From the NCBI GenBank assembly GCA_017881725.1, contig JADGQO010000214.1, forward strand, positions 1-39,694: a stretch of 39,694 bases of DNA, given 5' to 3'. Below, piece after piece: positions 9,049 to 16,413 of this stretch (position 1 is its first letter; each line of letters begins with the position of its first letter). A program made the translations under genes and the position numbers. The DNA is from Fibrobacteria bacterium (lineage in GTDB: Bacteria > Fibrobacterota > Fibrobacteria > UBA11236). The notes under the pieces are model-generated. The model did no database searches. It was not told the origin of the DNA and worked only from the letters and a program-made list of their open reading frames with translations.

Positions 9049-9901
9049 TGGACTTCTGGAAGTAGGTGGAATGCCGGACGTTTTCTACGAGGGAGTCATT
9101 GATCTCATTGCAGACCGTTCCACTGCCCATCACCAGACTGCCGTCCGGTTGCAAAGCCGTTTTATTTTCCTTGAGGCAATCCCTGATTTCCAGGTTGTTC
9201 AGCCAGCGACTGGCCAGGAAAATGCCCGCCCAGTTGTACGGTGAATCCGTGGAAATGGCCAACCCGGCGGCATTCTCAAACGCGAAGGCATCATTGATAT
9301 CGAGATAAATCGTCAAGCCGCGGTCCGGCACGCTATCGTAAGGAATGTTTCCCTTCATCAGGATGGAATGTCCGATGAGCGGTACATAGGCATTCGGAAT
9401 TTTCCCATCGCCCAGGTCCACAAGCTTGCTGAAATGGACTTTCATCCGGTTATAGACTCCTAACGGGAGCGGCAATTCCTTGAGTACGAACGGGCTTGGT
9501 TTCTCCAGCAGATCGATGTAACGCGAACCGGAAATGAGAACGGTCGAGTCCGTGCATGCCACGGAATCGTTGCTCCGGCAATTCACGCCGGTGGGCCGCC
9601 CGATTTCGATTTGATCGATATGGGCGTAAATGTGAAGGATATTATACTGCGTCCTCCCCTCGTCAAACAACCGCAAGGTATCAGTCGTAGCCGCCTGCGC
9701 CAGCGCCCCAGCTCCCGGGCCCGCAAATGCCGGGCTTGCGGATGCCTTGGGCACAGGCTGAGCAGTTTGCGCCCGCAAGGAAACCGAGAGCGTACCGAAT
9801 TCCGGATTTCCCTCTCCGGTCCCGCCCGTGCACGCGAAAAGCCACAGAGCCCCCAGCGAGGCGGCAATCCCGATTTTTCCGAAAAGTGTTTTGATCTTCA
9901 T
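9038..9901 (-). CDS. Lipoprotein, DUF4382-like
   Basis: I chose ATG at 9899-9901 because the protein then begins with a good lipoprotein signal (MKIKTLFGKIGIAASLGALW) ending at LWLFAC; the frame extends upstream but that part reads as non-coding and overlaps the neighbouring regulator. The ~287-residue mature region contains phrases typical of DUF4382-type proteins: a first strand GTLSVSL, a YAHIDQIEI strand, a YIDLLEK segment and a LPLPLGVYNRMKVHF strand. The family match is by eye and moderate. It lies 46 bp downstream of the TIGR02147 regulator and overlaps the next lipoprotein gene by 11 bp. Its role in the cytochrome operon is unknown; a surface structural or carrier role is possible. 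Confidence 0.75.
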   Translation of the reverse strand: MKIKTLFGKIGIAASLGALWLFACTGGTGEGNPEFGTLSVSLRAQTAQPVPKASASPAFAGPGAGALAQAATTDTLRLFDEGRTQYNILHIYAHIDQIEIGRPTGVNCRSNDSVACTDSTVLISGSRYIDLLEKPSPFVLKELPLPLGVYNRMKVHFSKLVDLGDGKIPNAYVPLIGHSILMKGNIPYDSVPDRGLTIYLDINDAFAFENAAGLAISTDSPYNWAGIFLASRWLNNLEIRDCLKENKTALQPDGSLVMGSGTVCNEINDSLVENVRHSTYFQKSNDK

Positions 9902-9947
9902 TTGATTCGCCAAGTAGGTTGGGGTTGAAGTTCCGCGCTTAGGGCGG

Positions 9948-10823
9948 CTAAAGGGGTTCCGGTCCTTTGCCCGCGGATTTCGTGACCGGGAAAATCTGGA
10001 AATTGACTTGAAAAACTTTGTCCGGGTTTTTTTCCTGCTGGGCCAACACGATGATTTCCTCCCACAAGGATTCGATCTTCCCTTTCGCTTGGGCATAACC
10101 TTCCCCGCTCAGGGCAACGGTGAGCCCGCGCACGTCCCTCTCCTTTCCGGAAAACCGGTCGATACTTTCGCCGGCGAGTTGGATCATGCGTTTGTGAAAA
10201 CCCTTGAGGGCGATGGACGAAACTTCGGAAGACGTGCTGATGATCGTCTCCGCCTGAATCCACTTTCCGGTCGCGGCGTCTTTCCGGATGAGGCCGAGTT
10301 CTTCCAACAGGGCGATGGACTTTTCAACTTGCGCGCTGGTGACGGAGGGTACGATGTGGGATGCGATGCGTTCGGGGTCGCCATTGAATTCGTCGCCTAC
10401 GACGAGTTCGCGCACCACGGGATGGTACCATTGGGAGAAATATTGGAATTGCTTGTGCTCGACCGGCTTGACCGCCTCGCGGCTCCTCATCTTGAGAAGG
10501 CTTTGGTAATACCGTTCCCTTTCCTCGTAGCTGCGCGCCTCGTCGAAGCTCACCAAGATGCGAAGGTATTCGGTTTCCTTCTTGTTCAGCTTCAAGGCGC
10601 GAACCGTGCCTTCCAGCGCCAACAGGTTGAGCTTGCGCGAACCGGTTTTAAGTTGCTGCAGAAAATTCGGGCTGCCGTAACCCGCGTCGCGGGCAAATTG
10701 CCGGTACGAATATTTTGGATCGGCCAGCTGCATGGCCCCAAAGGCGTCCGCCAAAAACTTCCGGTAATCCAGATACCCGAAGATGGAAGGCAGCTTGACG
10801 TTTTCCAAGGGCGACAACCTCAC
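9948..10823 (-). CDS. TIGR02147 family transcriptional regulator
   Basis: This 291-residue protein matches the TIGR02147 family, a paralogous group best known from Fibrobacter. The diagnostic N-terminus contains FGYLDYRKFLADAF, then a helix-turn-helix-like stretch YSYRQFARDAGYGSPNFLQQL and LNLLALEGTVRALKLNKKE. The middle holds the YFSQWYHPVVRELV segment. The C-terminal half contains GLIRKDAATGKW and EVSSIALKGFHKRMIQLA, also typical. The start codon is GTG at 10821-10823 and there is no strong Shine-Dalgarno. As the first gene of the operon it probably controls the lipoprotein/cytochrome genes, and perhaps its own promoter, where a perfect dyad occurs at 10956-10970. Regulation of this operon is inferred from position. 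Confidence 0.9.
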   Translation of the reverse strand: MRLSPLENVKLPSIFGYLDYRKFLADAFGAMQLADPKYSYRQFARDAGYGSPNFLQQLKTGSRKLNLLALEGTVRALKLNKKETEYLRILVSFDEARSYEERERYYQSLLKMRSREAVKPVEHKQFQYFSQWYHPVVRELVVGDEFNGDPERIASHIVPSVTSAQVEKSIALLEELGLIRKDAATGKWIQAETIISTSSEVSSIALKGFHKRMIQLAGESIDRFSGKERDVRGLTVALSGEGYAQAKGKIESLWEEIIVLAQQEKNPDKVFQVNFQIFPVTKSAGKGPEPL

Positions 10824-10955
10824 CGTTTAGTGAGGCTTTAATCTACTCAATTAAAAATGTGATTCAATACGAAATATTTTAAAATCGTAAGTATTATATA
10901 AATAAAGGGTTAAGAGATCTTAAATTCCCTAAATTCAATCATTTGTTAATGAAGA

Positions 10956-10970
10956 GAATCAATTTGATTC
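10956..10970. promoter_or_regulatory. Perfect palindrome, candidate operator for the TIGR02147 operon
   Basis: GAATCAA-T-TTGATTC is a perfect 7-bp dyad around one base, 133 bp upstream of the regulator start. Its GAATC-N5-GATTC skeleton is the same as in the dyad at 1865-1887 by the cytochrome genes. Confidence 0.4.
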
Positions 10971-11224
10971 ATTTGGGTGTCTCAAAAAATGGATTTCGAA
11001 GCCGAGGTCGAGCGCTGAAACCACGGACCCGGAATTCGGGTGCCAAGGCGACTCGGCAACCGGCAAAGCAAGGTTTCCAAGGGGCTGCACGGAGCATCTA
11101 GCAAGGCGGAGTTGGCGCGCTAGCAATGCCTAATCCACCTCTAAAGACCATCTCACCAGCGCATTAACCGGAGGCCAAGCGCCGAGATTTTCGGTGGCCG
11201 CAGGGACCGCGGCTAACGCGGCCG

Positions 11225-11262
11225 CGCCGAGCGAGACCACGGAGCCCGCGTCGATCCGCGCC
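11225..11262 (-). repeat. Dispersed intergenic repeat, copy 1
   Basis: On the minus strand this reads GGCGCGGATCGACGCGG followed by GCTCCGTGGTCTCG and a diverged CTCGGCG. It matches copies at 15967-16004, 26630-26666 and 31678-31715, and in part 37349-37378. It lies just after the AraC-type gene stop. Confidence 0.65.
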
Positions 11263-11271
11263 CACGCGTAC

Positions 11272-12192
11272 CTATGCCGGAGGGCCGCGCCGGAATTCTC
11301 CTGGGGTAAGGCCGGTGGCGTTCTTGAACAGCTTCGAGAAATGCTGCGGATATTCGAAGCCCAGCGCGTACGCGACCCGGTTGACCGGATCCTGCGTCCC
11401 CAGCAAAAGATCTTTCGCCTTTTCGATTAAGCGCGCGTGGATATGTTCCTGGGCGGATTTTCCCGTCTCCTTCTTGAGCAGATCGCTGAGGTAGTTGGGG
11501 GAATAACCCAGCCGCTCGGCGCAGGCTTTCACCGTAGGCAAAGTCTTAGGGCCCTCGCCGGCGAAACCCAGATCCAGAACCTCTTCGAAACGCGTTAGTA
11601 CATCGCGGTTCACGCAACCGCGCGTAAGGAATTGGCGGCCATAATAGCGCTGAAAATAACTGAACAAGAGTTCCAGGTTGGAGAGGATGATTCCGGCGCT
11701 GTAAACATCGAGGTTACGCCCGTACTCTATTTTGATCAGGTTAAGGAGAGTGGCCAGCTCCGTACGCTCTTGTTCCGACACGTGGAGCGCCTCATTGGCC
11801 CGGTAGGAGAAGAAGGAATATTCGCGCATCTTCTTCGCCAGCTGCGTCCCGTGGATAAGTGAAGGATGAAAGAATAACATCCAACCCAATTCGGTATCGC
11901 CGCTGGGGCCTGTCGGCTCGTTCGAGGGCGCCACCACCTGTCCGGGCGCCAGGAAGATGACCGTGCCTTCCTGAAAATCGTAGCTCTCCCGCCCGTAAAT
12001 GAATTTGCACTCCGTGCCGTTCTTCAGGCTCACCAGATACAACTCGTTACGCACCTTACCGCCGAATTCTGGAAGCGGCACGCCCTTCAGGTCGGCGGCC
12101 TCGATGATAGTGATGAGCGGATGTCGGGGCTTTTCAAGTCCCAATAACTGGTGGATTTGCGAGATGGATTCGATCCGAAAAAAATCATTCAT
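11272..12192 (-). CDS. AraC family transcriptional regulator
   Basis: This 306-residue protein has an N-terminal cupin-like sensor region (about 30-150) and a C-terminal pair of helix-turn-helix motifs (about 205-300). The second half contains the family hallmarks LGYSPNYLSDLLKKETGKSA and a VAYALGFEYPQHFSKLFK segment followed by TGLTPGEFR. The start ATG at 12190-12192 has GGGAG about 10 bases upstream. It is divergent from the MDR oxidoreductase at 12518, and a pair of direct repeats sits just before that gene (12463-12503), so it is the obvious candidate regulator of the oxidoreductase. The effector is unknown. AraC proteins of this layout often respond to small organic molecules. Confidence 0.92.
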   Translation of the reverse strand: MNDFFRIESISQIHQLLGLEKPRHPLITIIEAADLKGVPLPEFGGKVRNELYLVSLKNGTECKFIYGRESYDFQEGTVIFLAPGQVVAPSNEPTGPSGDTELGWMLFFHPSLIHGTQLAKKMREYSFFSYRANEALHVSEQERTELATLLNLIKIEYGRNLDVYSAGIILSNLELLFSYFQRYYGRQFLTRGCVNRDVLTRFEEVLDLGFAGEGPKTLPTVKACAERLGYSPNYLSDLLKKETGKSAQEHIHARLIEKAKDLLLGTQDPVNRVAYALGFEYPQHFSKLFKNATGLTPGEFRRGPPA

Positions 12193-12220
12193 CGTCCGCT
12201 CCCTATCGATTCCACGCCGT

Positions 12221-12418
12221 TCATTTCTCCATCGTCGCCGCCGCTGTTGTCGCTGTGGCCACCGTCGCAGCTACCGTTGCCTCCGCGCCCCGGGCCAAGC
12301 CCATGATCATGTCATGCCCGATTTTCGGAAGCGACATGTTGATGAAGGCCGCAGGCGCGCCGACGCCCGGATCAAAATCGAAAACGTAGGTAATGGAAAC
12401 GAATTCCGGAAAAGACAA
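12221..12418 (-). pseudogene. C-terminal remnant of a START-domain protein
   Basis: The frame encodes 65 residues starting at a TTG and is bounded upstream by a stop codon two codons earlier. Its first half, SITYVFDFDPGVGAPAAFIN followed by MSLPK, matches the last strands and start of the C-terminal helix of START lipid-transfer domains (the DPGG...P...N pattern). The tail is a low-complexity Ala/Thr/Val run. The N-terminal ~150 residues of a START domain are missing and no other frame upstream continues it. It is most likely the leftover of a deleted gene between the AraC gene and the MDR gene. Identification is by eye. Confidence 0.5.
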
Positions 12419-12462
12419 TACCTATCACCGACATGCGGCGCGCGTGCCGTTCCGGAAGGTAA

Positions 12463-12503
12463 ATGATGGGTAACCCCATTACGGATGATCGGTACCCCAC
12501 TAT
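12463..12503 (+). promoter_or_regulatory. Direct repeats upstream of the MDR gene, candidate AraC-type site
   Basis: Two copies of a sequence like ATGATSGGTAMCCC begin at 12463 and 12485, a 22-bp period. They lie immediately before the ribosome binding site of the oxidoreductase. AraC-family activators bind direct repeats spaced by about two helical turns, and such a regulator is encoded divergently next door. Inference only. Confidence 0.35.
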
Positions 12504-12517
12504 GGAAGGAGTTGGAT

Positions 12518-13483
12518 ATGCAGGCAGTTGTCCATGAACGTTACGGATCTCCCGAGGTCTTGCAAGTGCGCGAGATCCCCACGCCAATCCCGAAGCCGGG
12601 CGAAATCCTGATTCGGATTCGCGCGACCTCGGTCACTGCGGCGGAAGCCATGATGCGCCAGGGCAAGCCCTGGTTCGGGAGGTTGGTGCTCGGCCTCACA
12701 CGCCCCAAACGGAAAGTGCTGGGATTGGAGCTGGCCGGGGAGGTTGTCGGCTTGGGCGATGGTGCGCGCGGATTCAAGATCGGAGACCGGGTATTCGGTT
12801 TCACCGGTTTCCAGTGCGGTGGATACGCCCAATATATTTGCGTACCGGATACTGCCTCTATAATCGCGATGCCCGTCAATGCGTCCTACGAAGAAGCCGC
12901 CGCTTTGGTGGATGGCCCAACCACGGCGCTTTTTTTCCTGCGCAAGGCTGGAATCAAAGCCGGAGATCGTGTCCTGGTTTACGGAGCTTCAGGCAGCATC
13001 GGCACCGCTTCCGTGCAGTTGGCCACATCCTTCGGGGCCGAGGTCACCGCCGTGTGCAGCGCGCCGAACCACGCGTTGGCGCAGTCCCTGGGCGCGTATC
13101 GCGTAATCGACTACCGCAGCGAGGATTTCACGCGCGAGAAGGATGCCTACGATATCATCTTCGACACGGTGGGCAAACTCTCGTTCGCGAAGTGCAGGGG
13201 AAGTTTGAGGAAACCGGGATGTTACCTGGTGACCGTAATGAGCGTGGAAGCCATTGCGGCCACGTTATGGACCGCCTTCGGCGCGGGGAAGAAGGCGATA
13301 TTCGCCATGTCCATCAACAAGCTCGCGGAATTGCGGGAGATCAAGGAGTTGGTCGAACGCGGGAAGCACCGGGCGGTGATCGATAGGGTGTATCCGCTCG
13401 CGGCGATGCGCGACGCCCATGCGTACGTGGATACCGGTCGCAAGCGGGGTAACGTGGTCGTTACGGTGGGCCATGATGGGTAG
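12518..13483 (+). CDS. NAD(P)-dependent MDR family oxidoreductase (quinone oxidoreductase-like)
   Basis: I chose ATG at 12518 because AAGGAG lies 8 bases before it and the protein then begins MQAVVHERYGSPEVLQ, the usual MDR start. The 321-residue product has the GroES-like N-terminal domain (about 1-120, with KVLGLELAGEVVGLG) and a Rossmann domain whose nucleotide-binding motif GASGSIGTASVQ lies at 156-167. The zinc-ligand cysteines of alcohol dehydrogenases are absent, which fits the quinone-oxidoreductase/zeta-crystallin branch. It probably reduces an alpha,beta-unsaturated carbonyl or quinone with NADPH. It is divergent from an AraC-type regulator. The substrate is unknown. Confidence 0.9.
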   Translation: MQAVVHERYGSPEVLQVREIPTPIPKPGEILIRIRATSVTAAEAMMRQGKPWFGRLVLGLTRPKRKVLGLELAGEVVGLGDGARGFKIGDRVFGFTGFQCGGYAQYICVPDTASIIAMPVNASYEEAAALVDGPTTALFFLRKAGIKAGDRVLVYGASGSIGTASVQLATSFGAEVTAVCSAPNHALAQSLGAYRVIDYRSEDFTREKDAYDIIFDTVGKLSFAKCRGSLRKPGCYLVTVMSVEAIAATLWTAFGAGKKAIFAMSINKLAELREIKELVERGKHRAVIDRVYPLAAMRDAHAYVDTGRKRGNVVVTVGHDG

Positions 13484-13512
13484 GTGGCGTAAGCCGACGC
13501 CCACCTTGTGCC

Positions 13513-13989
13513 TCACCCCTGCGGCATGGCCGCGATGCGCTTGTCCATTTCTTCCGACGTAATGTCCTCGGTGTGCGTGGAGAGGATCCAGATATGCCCG
13601 AAGGGGTCTTCCACAGTGCCGCTCCGGTCCCCATAGAATTGGTCCTTCACAGGTCGCCGCTCCTTGGCCCCGGCCTTCAGGGCCCGGGCGAAAGTAGCGT
13701 CCACGTCCGGCAGGTACAGGTTGAATGCGAAAGTGGTTCCTTTCAGGGCCGCCGGGCTCGCAGTCACGGCATCCGGCATATCCGGGAATTCGTCCGCCAG
13801 CATCAGCCGCGAGGTGCCGATCTGCAATTCGGCATGTCCCACCTTGCCTCCCGGCATGGGCATGCGGAGGATTTCCTCCGCGCCGAACGCCTGCTTGTAG
13901 AACTCGATGGCTTGATTCGCGCCACGGATGCTGAGGTACGCGGTGAGAGTGTGGTAGCCATCGGGAATGGGTTTCACTTTGCCGGCCAT
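13513..13989 (-). CDS. VOC family (glyoxalase/PhnB-like) protein
   Basis: This 158-residue protein has the two beta-alpha-beta-beta-beta modules of the vicinal oxygen chelate fold. The PhnB-like features are IPDGYHTLTAYLSIRGANQA at the start, AIEFYKQAFGAEE, GHAELQIGTSRLMLADE, and a final VEDPFGHIWILSTHTEDI. Members bind a metal or small molecule through this fold; many are annotated as glyoxalase-like with no known substrate. It converges with the MDR gene (30 bp between stops) and stands alone on its strand. The name PhnB does not imply phosphonate metabolism here. Confidence 0.9.
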   Translation of the reverse strand: MAGKVKPIPDGYHTLTAYLSIRGANQAIEFYKQAFGAEEILRMPMPGGKVGHAELQIGTSRLMLADEFPDMPDAVTASPAALKGTTFAFNLYLPDVDATFARALKAGAKERRPVKDQFYGDRSGTVEDPFGHIWILSTHTEDITSEEMDKRIAAMPQG

Positions 13990-14075
13990 GGGATGCTCCT
14001 CGTTTGGGTAAGGGGGAAACTATCTTCTTCTGAGCTCTAAAACCAGGGAACGCGCGCCATGAAATATCAATCCGC

Positions 14076-14669
14076 ATGGGGGCCTGCCAGTTCCAAGTTC
14101 CCGCAACTTTGTCAGATCAAATCAACCGATTGTCTTCGATTACTATTTTGCGGTCCGTGAGGAAATCATTTCCAAAGGCCGTCGCCCTTTCTCTCAGGCG
14201 CTTGAAAGTCCTGGGGTTTTCAATGATCGCCTTGACCATGGCGCTGCAATCCATCACCTCCGGATGGGATGCCTGGAGAGAAATTTCCCGCGCATTCCAA
14301 AAGGATTCCTCCGACTTGAGCCAAAATATCGGTCCAGCGGACATTGACCTTCCGCAGGCCGAAGCCATTCCCATGGGCGTTGCCATTTGTCCGCATCATC
14401 CCCTGGGCTGCCCAAAGGATTGCCTGTGTCCTAAAACCTGGAAGCCCGCGGATGCTGAGTCTGAATATGAAGGAACCCTCAATGAGCCGGCACTCACGGC
14501 CTGCACGTCTAAAGCCACCCATGACGCGCCTTCCGCACCGCCGTTATTCGTGTTGGAATCTCGCTGGACTCTCGTCCCCGGCTTGGAAACCCTTCTACCC
14601 ATCACCGCCCGCACCGATGCGCTGATGTCCGCCGATCGCGAGCCCCCGCAAAAAGTCCCCATCGTTTAA
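14076..14669 (+). CDS. Small Cys-rich, probably membrane-anchored protein of unknown function
   Basis: The frame allows 197 residues from ATG 14076, but the true start may be later, for example ATG 14223, which begins inside a hydrophobic segment (about residues 43-62). The C-terminal part carries a striking motif at about 104-119: CPHHPLGCPKDCLCPK, with four Cys and two His in sixteen residues, suited to binding a metal or haem. No family is recognised. It is followed 234 bp later by an outer-membrane barrel whose mature N-terminus also carries a Cys cluster (CASCGC), which suggests a shared metal or redox theme. The opposite strand also has a readable frame in the first half, so the 5' portion is uncertain. 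Confidence 0.6.
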   Translation: MGACQFQVPATLSDQINRLSSITILRSVRKSFPKAVALSLRRLKVLGFSMIALTMALQSITSGWDAWREISRAFQKDSSDLSQNIGPADIDLPQAEAIPMGVAICPHHPLGCPKDCLCPKTWKPADAESEYEGTLNEPALTACTSKATHDAPSAPPLFVLESRWTLVPGLETLLPITARTDALMSADREPPQKVPIV

Positions 14670-14903
14670 CAGTTGTTGAAATAGTCCGCGCGGACGTCGT
14701 GTCGCCCTGGGTCGAAACGCCCGTGGGTCGAAGCGCCGGAGCGCGCGATGGTCATGCGGAATGCGTTTGGGGATACGACCCTTGCGCCCGCATTCTGTCC
14801 CGCCCATTCCCTGGACGTTGCAAATCGCGCGTCCCATCCATATCGATCCGCCTTGACGCGGAGTTTCATTCACGATTTTCAAAATTAAAATTCAGGAGTA
14901 ATG

Positions 14904-15917
14904 ATGCGATTTACAAATATTCTTCAAGTCACGGCGATCCTATCCGGCATCGCGTGGATGGCGCCGCGGCCGGTTTCGGCTTGCGCCAGTTGCGGTTGCA
15001 CCCTCAGTTCGGATTGGGGCAGCCTGGGTTTCACCACTTCGCGGGGATGGAAGTTTGATCTCCGTTACGATTATCTGAACCAGGATCAATTGCGCAGTGG
15101 GACCGACGCGATTTCCGCTTCCGCCGCCAGCCGCATCGTCAATGACGGCGATCCGCAGGAGGTGGAAAAGTTCACGGAAAACCATTACGTCACGCTGGGG
15201 TTGGAATACAACCTCAATCCCGAGTTGGGCCTGAATCTTACTTTGCCCTACATCATTCGCAATCACAGTACGCTGGGCACGGCTTCGGACGGCGCGACCC
15301 CGGGGGTCGGAGGCGGCCAATACGCTTCCAAGACCTCCAATATCGGCGATGTCAAGGCCGTGATCCGCTACCAGAGTTTCCTTCCCGTTGCGCACAACCT
15401 CGGCGTGTTTCTCGGCGTGAAATTGCCCACCGGCAGCTTCACGGAAACCGGCAACTCCACCGACACCGCCGCTCCCGGCGATGCGGATATAGACCGGGGA
15501 TTGCAGCCCGGCACCGGAACTACAGACGCGATTGTGGGAATCTACTACTTCGACGGGATTAGTAAAAATTGGAATTACTTCGCGCAAGCGATTTACCAAA
15601 AATCCCTGTATGCACGCGACCACTTCCTTCCCGGCGATGGCGTAAATTTCAATCTGGGGTTGCGCTACATGGGATTTTCCGCCGTGAATCCGCAGTTACA
15701 ATTGAACGCCCGGCACGTCGATCACGATGTCGGCGCCAATGCCGATGAAGTCAGCACGGGCGGCACCTTGGTGTACATCAGTCCCGGCGTCGTTGCACCC
15801 GTCTTGAATCCGGTCTCCGTATACGGGTTCATGCAACTGCCGATTTTCCAGGACGTCAACGGCGTGCAACTCGCTCCGAAATATTCGGCGTCCATAGGAC
15901 TGAGATTTTCGCTGTAG
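14904..15917 (+). CDS. Outer-membrane beta-barrel protein (phenol MetA-like transporter family), Cys-tagged
   Basis: An AGGAG at 14894-14898 favours the second of two adjacent ATGs (14904). The ~337-residue product has a signal peptide of ~27 residues, then CASCGCTL immediately after cleavage, and then alternating strand patterns to a C-terminal aromatic/Leu end (SIGLRFSL), as in outer-membrane barrels. Phrases such as GLEYNLNPELGLNLTLPYI, GVKLPTGSFTE and NFNLGLRYMGF resemble the putative MetA-pathway transporter family (PF13557-like). Barrels of this group sit in the outer membrane, but few have known substrates. The extra Cys cluster and the Cys/His-rich upstream gene hint at metal handling. 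Function is inferred weakly. Confidence 0.8.
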   Translation: MRFTNILQVTAILSGIAWMAPRPVSACASCGCTLSSDWGSLGFTTSRGWKFDLRYDYLNQDQLRSGTDAISASAASRIVNDGDPQEVEKFTENHYVTLGLEYNLNPELGLNLTLPYIIRNHSTLGTASDGATPGVGGGQYASKTSNIGDVKAVIRYQSFLPVAHNLGVFLGVKLPTGSFTETGNSTDTAAPGDADIDRGLQPGTGTTDAIVGIYYFDGISKNWNYFAQAIYQKSLYARDHFLPGDGVNFNLGLRYMGFSAVNPQLQLNARHVDHDVGANADEVSTGGTLVYISPGVVAPVLNPVSVYGFMQLPIFQDVNGVQLAPKYSASIGLRFSL

Positions 15918-15942
15918 TCGAATCGCGGGAACCCAACGTCAG

Positions 15943-16030
15943 GGGTTTTCGGGATAAGTTTATATAGGCGCGAATCCACGCGGGCTCCGTGGTCGCGGTA
16001 GGCGCAGGCCCTGAGGTCGCGGTAGGCGCG
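15943..16030 (+). repeat. Dispersed intergenic repeat, copy 2 (extended)
   Basis: The core at 15967-16004 reads GGCGCGAATCCACGCGG, GCTCCGTGGTCGCGGTAGGCG. It is preceded by GGGTTTTCGGGATAAG, which is also present before copy 3 at 26605, so these two copies share about 75 bp. The GGTCGCGGTAGGCGC part is repeated a second time at 16015-16029. It lies between two convergent genes. Confidence 0.75.
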
Positions 16031-16050
16031 GGGGCTTTCTTAACGGGCCC

Positions 16051-16413
16051 TTAATACACAGCGTTGCAAAGGGTCAAGGCCTTGGTCAACGAATCGCAAG
16101 CGGCGGTTGACTCGGTGGTCGCTTGACCATCGCTTCCGCACTTTTCGTGATCCAAATAGCACTTCTGATAGGCCTTATACTCTTTGGCGCAGGATCCACT
16201 CCAAATCGTATCGCACTGATTTTCATTGGCGAAAATTTTATTCGCGTTCGGGCACTTGGAAATCGCGCAAGTGAGCGTCGAAGCCGCCGCAGGGAGATCG
16301 CTGTTCGGGGCCGCCTTGTTTCCGCCGGAATCGGAATTTCAGCCGATGATCCCGATCCAAGCGCACAACGACAAACCGCCAAGAAATCTCCGCGGCTTTT
16401 TCATGCTTGCCAT
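16051..16413 (-). pseudogene. Small Cys-rich lipoprotein with UGA in place of the lipobox cysteine
   Basis: Reading from ATG 16411-16413 (AGGAG at 16420-16424, spacing 6) gives a signal-peptide-like start, MASMKKPRRFLGG, then a hydrophobic stretch ending WIGIIG, an in-frame TGA at 16339-16341, and then NSDSGG and an open frame to TAA at 16051-16053. Where the TGA falls, a lipoprotein would have its lipidated Cys; one base change (TGC to TGA) explains it. The downstream part is convincing protein with eight cysteines (C-x4-C, C-x7-C, C-x6-C and C-x6-C style spacing, and an AKEYKAYQKC helix), 120 codons in all. It is either an inactivated gene, a base error, or a UGA read as selenocysteine. I see no convincing SECIS hairpin and no sel genes here. 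Convergent with the barrel gene. Confidence 0.65.

Larger units (their letters stand above)
10824..11271. promoter_or_regulatory. Intergenic region upstream of the TIGR02147 operon
   Basis: This gap of ~450 bp holds no gene I can support. The part next to the regulator (10824-10980) is AT-rich and is probably the operon promoter on the minus strand. It contains a GATTCA half-site at 10861-10866 and a perfect dyad at 10956-10970. The rest (10981-11271) is GC-rich and ends in a copy of the dispersed repeat described at 11225-11262. Confidence 0.5.

Noticed and set aside
11150..11262. A minus-strand frame after the AraC stop, ending LGAWPPVNALVRWSLEVD
   Set aside because: It has no convincing start codon and its first part is the dispersed repeat; probably coincidental.
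14117..14386. A minus-strand frame with a protein-like C-terminal part (KAIIENPRTFKRLRERATAF)
   Set aside because: It overlaps the plus-strand Cys/His-rich gene, its first half is low quality and it has no ribosome binding site. I kept the plus-strand call but lowered its confidence.
14666..14869. A 67-residue minus-strand open frame
   Set aside because: It reads fairly well but has no Shine-Dalgarno, no recognised family and lies in a GC-rich gap where open frames are common.
16275..16338. A SECIS element after the UGA in the lipoprotein gene
   Set aside because: Only a 4-bp stem, UUCC with GGAA around GGC, is visible near the expected place. It is too weak to support selenocysteine insertion.
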